Part shown: positions 58,221 to 64,000 of the stretch, piece by piece
How positions within the stretch are numbered: position 1 is the stretch's first letter
Layout of the letters: the number at the start of each line of letters is the position of its first letter
Origin: Ensifer aridi
GTDB taxonomy: Bacteria; Pseudomonadota; Alphaproteobacteria; Rhizobiales; Rhizobiaceae
DNA: 64,000 nt
Direction of reading: 5' to 3'
Assembly (NCBI RefSeq): GCF_002078505.1
Contig: NZ_LUAV01000013.1
Location: 1-64,000, forward strand
The notes under the pieces: generated by a model
The model's database searches: none
Seen by the model: the letters and a program-made list of their open reading frames with translations, nothing else
Told to the model about the DNA's origin: nothing
Translations under genes and position numbers: made by a program

Positions 58221-58583
58221 ATGCTGAAATTCACCGAAGAACACGAATGGCTGAAGATCGACGGCGACATCGCGACCATCGGCATCACCGAACATGCAGC
58301 GAGTCAGCTCGGCGATCTCGTCTTCGTGGAGCTGCCGGAAGCCGGTGCCGCTTTCTCCAAGGGCGCCTCGGCCGCGACCGTCGAATCCGTCAAAGCGGCA
58401 TCGGACGTCTATTGTCCGCTCGACGGCGAAGTGGTCGAGGTCAACCAGGCGATCGTCGACGATCCCTCGCTCGTCAATAGCGACCCGCAGGGCGCGGCCT
58501 GGTTCTTCAAGCTGAAGCTTTCCGATCCGAGCTCAGCCAACGCGCTTCTCGACGAGGCGGCCTATAAGGAGCTTATCGGCTGA
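58221..58583 (+). CDS. gcvH: Glycine cleavage system H protein
   Basis: GcvH, 120 residues, is the lipoyl carrier that shuttles the aminomethyl group between GcvP, GcvT and lipoamide dehydrogenase. It starts [26 protein letters not shown]. The lipoylation Lys is in [30 protein letters not shown] precedes the ATG. It lies 16 nt after gcvT, and its TGA overlaps the ATG of gcvP by one base. Confidence 0.97.
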   Translation: MLKFTEEHEWLKIDGDIATIGITEHAASQLGDLVFVELPEAGAAFSKGASAATVESVKAASDVYCPLDGEVVEVNQAIVDDPSLVNSDPQGAAWFFKLKLSDPSSANALLDEAAYKELIG

Positions 58584-61447
58584 TGAGCATGCCCAAGGAC
58601 TTCACCTTTACCGACTACAAGCCTTACGATTTCGCCAACCGACGCCACATCGGCCCCTCGCCGGCCGAGATGGAAGAGATGTTGAAGGTCGTCGGCTATC
58701 CGAGCCTCGACGCGCTGATCGACGACACCGTGCCGCCGTCGATCCGGCAGAAGACGCCGCTTGCCTGGGGCACGCCGATGACGGAGCGCGAAGCGCTCGA
58801 CAAGCTGCGCGAGACGGCGAACCGCAACCAGAAACTCGTCTCACTCATCGGCCAGGGCTACTACGGCACGATCACGCCGCCGGTGATCCAGCGCAACATT
58901 CTGGAGAACCCGGCCTGGTACACCGCTTACACGCCCTATCAGCCGGAAATCAGCCAGGGGCGGCTGGAAGCGCTGCTCAACTATCAGACGATGGTCTGTG
59001 ATCTGACGGGTCTCGATGTCGCGAACGCCTCGCTGCTCGATGAGGCGACGGCGGCGGCCGAAGCCATGGCCATGACCGAGCGTGTCGCCAAGTCGAAGGT
59101 GAAGGCTTTCTTCGTCGATGAGAACTGCCATCCTCAGACGATTGCGCTTCTGAAGACCCGGGCCGAGCCGCTCGGCTGGCAGATCGTCGTCGGCGATCCC
59201 TTCAAGGATCTGAACGCCGCGGGCGTTTTTGGTGCGATTTTCCAGTATCCCGGCACCTACGGCCACGTTCGCGACTTCTCCGGCCTGATCGCGAAGCTGC
59301 ATGAGCAGGGCGCAATCGCCGCCGTCGCAGCCGATCCGCTGGCACTGGCGCTTCTGAAGTCTCCGGGCGAAATGGGCGCCGACATTGCGGTCGGTTCGAC
59401 CCAGCGCTTCGGCGTACCGGTCGGCTACGGCGGCCCGCACGCTGCCTATATGGCCGTCAAGGATGCCTACAAGCGCTCCATGCCCGGCCGCCTCGTCGGC
59501 GTGTCGGTCGATTCGCGCGGCAACCGCGCCTACCGGTTGTCGTTGCAGACGCGTGAACAGCATATCCGCCGCGAAAAAGCCACGTCGAACATCTGCACCG
59601 CCCAGGTGCTGCTGGCCGTCATGGCCTCGATGTATGCGGTCTTCCATGGTCCGCAGGGTATCAAGGCGATTGCCCAGAGCGTGCACCAGAAGACGGTCCG
59701 CCTCGCCATGGGGCTCGAAAAGCTCGGCTATACCGTCGAGCCGGACGTGTTCTTCGACACGATCACCGTCGAAGTCGGCAAGCTGCAAGGCATCATCTTG
59801 AAGACCGCAGTCGCCGAAGAAGTGAACCTTCGCAAGATCGGCTCGACCAAGATCGGCATCAGCCTCGACGAACGCTCGCGGCCCGTCACGCTCGAAGCGG
59901 TCTGGCGCGCCTTCGGCGGCGATTTCAAGGTGGAGGAGTTCGAGCCGGGCTATCGCCTGCCGCAGGCGCTGCTCAGGACCAGTGAGTATCTCACCCATCC
60001 GATCTTCCACATGAACCGCGCAGAAAGCGAGATGACGCGCTATATGCGCCGCCTCGCCGACCGGGATCTCGCGCTCGACCGCGCGATGATCCCGCTCGGA
60101 TCCTGCACGATGAAGCTCAATGCGACGGCGGAGATGCTGCCGATCACATGGCCTGAATTTTCGGAGATCCACCCCTTCGTGCCGACCGACCAGGCGCTCG
60201 GCTACCGGCACATGATCGAAGACCTGTCGCAAAAACTCTGCGCCATTACCGGCTATGACGCGATCTCGATGCAGCCGAATTCAGGCGCCCAGGGCGAATA
60301 TGCCGGGCTGCTTGCAATCCGAGGCTATCACATCGCCAATGGCAATCCCCATCGCGACGTCTGCCTCATCCCGACGTCGGCGCACGGCACCAACCCGGCC
60401 TCCGCGCAAATGGCCGGCATGAAGGTCGTCGTCGTCAAGGTGAGCGACGTCGGCGAGATCGACATGGGCGACTTCCGCGCCAAGGCCGAGCAATATGCGG
60501 ACACCCTCTCCTGCTGCATGATCACCTACCCCTCGACGCACGGCGTGTTCGAGGAGAATGTCCGCGAGCTCTGCGAGATCGTCCACAAGCATGGCGGCCA
60601 GGTCTATCTGGACGGCGCCAACATGAACGCCATGGTCGGCCTTGCCCGCCCGGGAGACATCGGTGCGGACGTCAGCCACCTGAACTTGCACAAGACCTTC
60701 TGCATTCCGCATGGCGGCGGGGGGCCCGGCATGGGGCCGATCGGCGTCAAGGCGCATCTGGCTCCCTTCCTTCCCGGCCATCCGGAAACCGGCGGGCATG
60801 AAGGCGCGGTTTCCGCCGCTCCTTTCGGTTCGGCGTCGATCCTGCCGATCTCCTGGAGTTACTGCCTGATGATGGGCGGCGAAGGCCTCACCCAGGCGAC
60901 GAAGGTGGCGATCCTTAACGCCAACTATATCGCGGCACGGCTGAGGGGCGCCTATGACGTGCTCTACAAGTCGGCCAAGGGGCGCGTCGCGCACGAGTGC
61001 ATCATCGACACGCGGCCGCTCGCCGAAAGCGCCGGCGTGACGGTTGACGATGTCGCCAAGCGGCTGATCGACTGCGGCTTCCATGCGCCGACGATGAGCT
61101 GGCCGGTCGCCGGCACGCTGATGATCGAGCCGACGGAATCGGAGACAAAGGCGGAACTCGACCGCTTCTGCGATGCGATGCTGGCGATTCGTGAAGAGGC
61201 TCGCGCGATCGAGGAAGGCCGGATGGACCAGGTCAACAATCCGCTGAAGAATGCGCCACATACGGTGGAAGACCTCGTCGGCGATTGGGATCGGCCCTAT
61301 TCTCGCGAACAGGCCTGCTTCCCGCCCGGGGCCTTCCGCGTCGACAAATACTGGTCGCCGGTCAACCGAGTCGACAATGTCTATGGCGACCGCCATCTCG
61401 TCTGCACCTGCCCGCCTATCGAAAGCTACGCGGAGGCGGCGGAGTAA
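58583..61447 (+). CDS. gcvP: Glycine dehydrogenase (decarboxylating), P protein
   Basis: GcvP, 954 residues, the PLP enzyme that decarboxylates glycine and loads GcvH. It is the fused single-chain type: an N-terminal P1-like half ([38 protein letters not shown]) and a C-terminal P2-like half. The PLP lysine is in [41 protein letters not shown] precedes it. It is the last gene of gcvTHP and is followed by a strong terminator. Confidence 0.97.
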   Translation: MSMPKDFTFTDYKPYDFANRRHIGPSPAEMEEMLKVVGYPSLDALIDDTVPPSIRQKTPLAWGTPMTEREALDKLRETANRNQKLVSLIGQGYYGTITPPVIQRNILENPAWYTAYTPYQPEISQGRLEALLNYQTMVCDLTGLDVANASLLDEATAAAEAMAMTERVAKSKVKAFFVDENCHPQTIALLKTRAEPLGWQIVVGDPFKDLNAAGVFGAIFQYPGTYGHVRDFSGLIAKLHEQGAIAAVAADPLALALLKSPGEMGADIAVGSTQRFGVPVGYGGPHAAYMAVKDAYKRSMPGRLVGVSVDSRGNRAYRLSLQTREQHIRREKATSNICTAQVLLAVMASMYAVFHGPQGIKAIAQSVHQKTVRLAMGLEKLGYTVEPDVFFDTITVEVGKLQGIILKTAVAEEVNLRKIGSTKIGISLDERSRPVTLEAVWRAFGGDFKVEEFEPGYRLPQALLRTSEYLTHPIFHMNRAESEMTRYMRRLADRDLALDRAMIPLGSCTMKLNATAEMLPITWPEFSEIHPFVPTDQALGYRHMIEDLSQKLCAITGYDAISMQPNSGAQGEYAGLLAIRGYHIANGNPHRDVCLIPTSAHGTNPASAQMAGMKVVVVKVSDVGEIDMGDFRAKAEQYADTLSCCMITYPSTHGVFEENVRELCEIVHKHGGQVYLDGANMNAMVGLARPGDIGADVSHLNLHKTFCIPHGGGGPGMGPIGVKAHLAPFLPGHPETGGHEGAVSAAPFGSASILPISWSYCLMMGGEGLTQATKVAILNANYIAARLRGAYDVLYKSAKGRVAHECIIDTRPLAESAGVTVDDVAKRLIDCGFHAPTMSWPVAGTLMIEPTESETKAELDRFCDAMLAIREEARAIEEGRMDQVNNPLKNAPHTVEDLVGDWDRPYSREQACFPPGAFRVDKYWSPVNRVDNVYGDRHLVCTCPPIESYAEAAE

Positions 61448-61493
61448 ATTGAGCCGGAGGCGTGACCCGCGCACGCCCCCTCACTCTCGGCAA

Positions 61494-61527
61494 AGAAAAA
61501 AGCCCGGCGTCAGCCGGGCTTTTTTCT
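61494..61527. terminator. Bidirectional terminator between gcvP and sufA
   Basis: GCCCGGC (61502-61508) and GCCGGGC (61513-61519) with loop GTCA, flanked by six A on one side and six T on the other. It can stop gcvTHP on the plus strand and the suf operon on the minus strand. Confidence 0.92.
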
Positions 61528-61552
61528 CAATGCAAGAGACGTGCGCAGCCGC

Positions 61553-61945
61553 TCAGTTCGGGCGCACCACCGGATTGCCCTGGGCGGCAAGTGCTGCGAG
61601 GTCTGCGGGCTTCAGTTCGACCGATTCGCCGCAGCCGCATGCGGACGTCTGGTTTGGATTCTTGAAGGTGAAGCCGGAGCGCAAGGCGGTCACTTCGAAA
61701 TCCATCTGAGTACCGAGCAGATAGAGCACGGCTTCCGGCGCGACCCAGACCTTGGCGCCCTCATGTTCGACGAGATCGTCCTTGGCGTTGGGATCGGTCA
61801 CGAGATCGACGGCATATTCCATGCCGGCGCAACCGCCCTTCTTGATGCTCAAGCGAATGCCCTTGGCATCATTGCCGGCATTCTCGACGATCGACCGGAC
61901 GCGGCCGGCAGCGGCGTCGGTGAGGCTCATCACGGCAAAGCCCAT
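61553..61945 (-). CDS. sufA: A-type iron-sulfur carrier protein SufA
   Basis: A 130-residue HesB/IscA/SufA protein. Conserved Fe-S cysteines are in KKGGCAGMEYAVDLV and the C-terminal SACGCGES (Cys-Gly-Cys). It carries nascent clusters from the SufBCD scaffold to apo-proteins. The ATG at 61945 has AAGGAG 9 nt before it; the ATG six codons earlier (61963) overlaps that site and is less likely. It is the last gene of the suf operon here, 98 nt after the sufT-like gene, ending at the shared terminator. Confidence 0.92.
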   Translation of the reverse strand: MGFAVMSLTDAAAGRVRSIVENAGNDAKGIRLSIKKGGCAGMEYAVDLVTDPNAKDDLVEHEGAKVWVAPEAVLYLLGTQMDFEVTALRSGFTFKNPNQTSACGCGESVELKPADLAALAAQGNPVVRPN

Positions 61946-62043
61946 AGGCTCGGTCTCCTTCATGTCACCGGGTTAAAGGCCCGGCGCTTTCCAGATTGAA
62001 TGTAATGCCCGTGTGTTAACGGATCAATATGCCGCTCGCGGGC

Positions 62044-62424
62044 TCAGTACCAGCCGAGCGCGACCTGCGCCTCTTCCGACATGCGGTCCGGCGTCCACGG
62101 CGGGTCGAAGGTCATCGTCACTTCGACGCCCGAAACGCCCTCGACGGCGCCGACAGCGTTCTCGACCCAGCCCGGCATTTCGCCGGCAACGGGGCAGCCG
62201 GGTGCCGTCAGCGTCATGTCGATCTTGACCATACGGTCGTCCTCTATGTCGATCTTGTAGATGAGGCCGAGTTCGAAGATATCGGCAGGAATCTCCGGGT
62301 CGTAAACCGTCTTCAGCGCGGCGATGATGTCGTCGCTGAGGCGTGCCAGTTCCTCGGCCGGAATGGCCGAATGCACGATGCCTTCGCGGACATCGACCTT
62401 TTCTTGCGTTTGCTCGAGACTCAT
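62044..62424 (-). CDS. sufT: SUF system MIP18/DUF59-family protein (SufT-like)
   Basis: A 126-residue DUF59 (MIP18-like) protein: IIAALKTVYDPEIPADIFELGLIYKIDI, then VKIDMTLTAPGCPVAGEMPGWVENAV with the conserved Cys. VTMTFDPPWTPDRMSEEAQVALGWY ends it. Such proteins help mature Fe-S enzymes. The ATG at 62424 has GGGAGACG before it. It lies 10 nt after sufS in the operon. Confidence 0.92.
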   Translation of the reverse strand: MSLEQTQEKVDVREGIVHSAIPAEELARLSDDIIAALKTVYDPEIPADIFELGLIYKIDIEDDRMVKIDMTLTAPGCPVAGEMPGWVENAVGAVEGVSGVEVTMTFDPPWTPDRMSEEAQVALGWY

Positions 62425-62434
62425 ATCCGTCTCC

Positions 62435-63676
62435 CTAAGCGAAAAACTTGCGCGCATGTTCGAGCGCTTCCGCCAGCGCGTCGACCTCGGCCCGGGTATT
62501 GTAGAGGCCGAAGGATGCACGGCATGTGGAGGTGACGCCAAAGCGTTTCAAGAGCGGCTGCGCGCAATGGGTGCCTGCCCTGACGGCCACGCCCGCGCGA
62601 TCGATCACCATTGAAACGTCGTGCGAGTGGACGCCGGCGATCTCGAAGGAAAAGATGCTGCCCTTGCCGGGCGCGTCACCGAAGACGCGGAGGGAGTTGA
62701 CCGACGACAGGCGCTCGCGGGCATAGGCGGTGAGGTCCGCCTCATGCGCCCGGATCGCTTCGCGGCCGAGCTTCTCCATGTAGTCGAGCGCATAGCCGAG
62801 CCCGATCGCCTGAACGATCGGCGGCGTGCCCGCCTCAAAGCGGTGCGGCGGATCGTTGTAGGTGACACGGTCCTCGGTCACTTCCTCGATCATCTCGCCA
62901 CCGCCCTGGAAGGGACGCATTTCCTTGAGCCGCTCCGTCTTGCCGTAGAGTACACCGATGCCGGACGGGCCATAGAGCTTGTGGCCCGTCATCACGTACC
63001 AGTCGCAATCGATGTCCTGGACGTCCACCGGCATGTGGACCGCGCCCTGGCTGCCATCGACGAGCACCGGAATGCCGCGCTCACGAGCGATGCGGCAGAT
63101 CTCCTTCACCGGCACCACAGTGCCGAGCGCATTCGACATGTGGGTGATGGCGATGAGCTTCGTCCGCTCCGTCAAGCACTTGACGAAATCCTCCACGTGG
63201 AACGCGCCGTCGTCGTCGATCGGCGCCCAGACGAGCTTCGCACCCTGGCGCTCGCGAATGAAATGCCAAGGCACGATGTTGGAATGGTGCTCCATGATCG
63301 AAAGCACGATCTCGTCGCCCTCGCCGAGCTTCGGCATGCCGTAGCCATAGGCGACCGTATTGATCGCCTCCGTCGAGGACTTGGTGAAGATGATGTTCTC
63401 CACCGACGGCGCATTCAGGAAACGACGGACCTTCTCGCGCGCCCCTTCATAGGCTTCCGTCGCGGCATTTGAGAGGAAATGCAGGCCGCGATGGACGTTG
63501 GCGTATTCTTGGGCGTAGGCATGGGCGACTGCATTGATGACGACCTGCGGCTTCTGCGCCGATGCGCCGTTGTCGAGATAGACGAGCGGCTTGCCATAGA
63601 CAGTCCTCGAAAGGATCGGGAAATCCCTTCTGACTGCTTCGACGTCATAGGTCGGCACCGGCACAGTATGTTCCAT
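62435..63676 (-). CDS. sufS: Cysteine desulfurase SufS
   Basis: SufS, 413 residues, is a group II PLP cysteine desulfurase supplying sulfur for Fe-S assembly. The PLP Lys233 is in MTGHKLYGPSGIGVLYG, and the persulfide Cys371 is in VRAGTHCAQPLL. DFPILSRTVYGKPLVYLDNGASAQKP is the usual start and EHHSNIVPWHFI binds the cofactor. It follows sufD by 13 nt and precedes the sufT-like gene by 10 nt. Confidence 0.96.
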   Translation of the reverse strand: MEHTVPVPTYDVEAVRRDFPILSRTVYGKPLVYLDNGASAQKPQVVINAVAHAYAQEYANVHRGLHFLSNAATEAYEGAREKVRRFLNAPSVENIIFTKSSTEAINTVAYGYGMPKLGEGDEIVLSIMEHHSNIVPWHFIRERQGAKLVWAPIDDDGAFHVEDFVKCLTERTKLIAITHMSNALGTVVPVKEICRIARERGIPVLVDGSQGAVHMPVDVQDIDCDWYVMTGHKLYGPSGIGVLYGKTERLKEMRPFQGGGEMIEEVTEDRVTYNDPPHRFEAGTPPIVQAIGLGYALDYMEKLGREAIRAHEADLTAYARERLSSVNSLRVFGDAPGKGSIFSFEIAGVHSHDVSMVIDRAGVAVRAGTHCAQPLLKRFGVTSTCRASFGLYNTRAEVDALAEALEHARKFFA

Positions 63677-63689
63677 GTCCTTCGTCCAA

Positions 63690-64000
63690 TCAGGCGTGTT
63701 TTTCGAGCCAGGCCGAGATCACGCCTTCCAGCGCCTCGACCAGCGCCTCATCATCTTCCAGTTCCTCGACGATCTCGGCAACGAAGGCATTGACGAGCAT
63801 CGCACGCGCCTTCTTTTCCGGAATGCCGCGAGCGAGCATGTAGAAGAGCTGCGTGTGATCGATATCCGCGACGGTCGCGCCGTGGCCGCACTGCACGTCG
63901 TCAGCGAAAATTTCCAGCTCCGGCTTCGCCGACATGTCGGCCTCGTCCGAAAGCAGCAACGTGTTGCAGGCCATCTTCGCATCGGTTTTCTGCGCGTCCT
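63690..64000 (-). CDS. sufD: Fe-S cluster assembly protein SufD, C-terminal part
   Basis: Only the last 103 codons are in the window; the gene continues past 64000. The fragment has the SufB/SufD beta-helix end and helical tail: AQKTDAKMACNTLLLSDEADMSAKPELEIFADDVQCGHGATVADIDHTQLFYMLARGIPEKKARAMLVNAFVAEIVEEL. The apparent ATG at 63974 is internal. SufD is part of the SufBC2D scaffold. Its order before sufS agrees with alphaproteobacterial suf operons. Confidence 0.93.
   Translation of the reverse strand, partial: DAQKTDAKMACNTLLLSDEADMSAKPELEIFADDVQCGHGATVADIDHTQLFYMLARGIPEKKARAMLVNAFVAEIVEELEDDEALVEALEGVISAWLEKHA

Overview
This 64 kb window is GC-rich and gene-dense chromosome from a Rhizobiaceae alphaproteobacterium, very probably Sinorhizobium/Ensifer. 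The assignment rests on gene order and signature elements. These include greA-lpsB next to lrp-lpsC-lpsD-lpsE, trxB-lsrB followed by two tandem AbcR-type small RNAs, an alphaproteobacterial LexA box GTTC-N7-GTTC, a B12-dependent class II ribonucleotide reductase, and RIME-like palindromic intergenic repeats. Nothing in it looks like a phage, insertion sequence, integrative element, CRISPR array, tRNA or rRNA.

Layout. 0-9 kb is accessory: a winged-helix/TolB-like/TPR regulator, a DUF1127 protein, an MFS pump, an SDR, a lipoprotein L,D-transpeptidase, small lipoproteins, and a compact run of an ICMT-type methyltransferase, a stand-alone E2-like acyltransferase and an SDR with a SEC-C tail. 9-13 kb is the queuosine and housekeeping set coaD-ppiA-ppiB-queA-tgt on the minus strand. 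13-21 kb carries exporters (MATE, TetA-like MFS), a divergent LysR/aldo-keto reductase pair, a zinc metallopeptidase and a zinc alcohol dehydrogenase. 21-26 kb holds carB, an MFS pump behind a MerR-type promoter, and greA. 26.9-31.5 kb is the LPS-core region: lpsB, then lrp-lpsC-lpsD-lpsE on the other strand, where lpsC and lpsE carry three apparent one-base deletions. 31.9-36 kb has trxB, lsrB, two AbcR-like sRNAs, an ArsR regulator and an old yellow enzyme. 36-39 kb has a lytic transglycosylase, a GT2 glycosyltransferase and a 5'-truncated LysR remnant. 39-52 kb is core DNA metabolism: gyrA, a MarC protein, ssb, uvrA, a DUF72 protein and nrdJ. 52-57 kb is a patch of small accessory genes (GNAT, GST, tiny lipoproteins) and a copper module (YcnI-PCuAC fusion and DUF2946). 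57-61.4 kb is the riboswitch-controlled glycine cleavage operon gcvTHP. The window closes with the 3' end of the SUF iron-sulfur operon (sufD partial, sufS, sufT-like, sufA) on the minus strand.

Regulation visible in the DNA: a tandem glycine riboswitch before gcvT; a LexA box between ssb and uvrA; two NrdR-like boxes exactly 31 bp apart before nrdJ; a MerR/SoxR-type 19-bp-spaced promoter before the MFS gene at 24.6 kb; twin palindromes before the arsR gene; leader hairpins before carB and greA. The less ordinary items are the lps frameshifts, a repeat family carrying its own Shine-Dalgarno and ATG that abuts the stop codons of two LysR genes, a Tgt lacking three of four usual zinc ligands, and the ICMT/acyltransferase/SDR-SEC-C cluster. 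I saw no clearly new defence or mobile system. All family assignments come from reading the sequence by eye; no database search was run.
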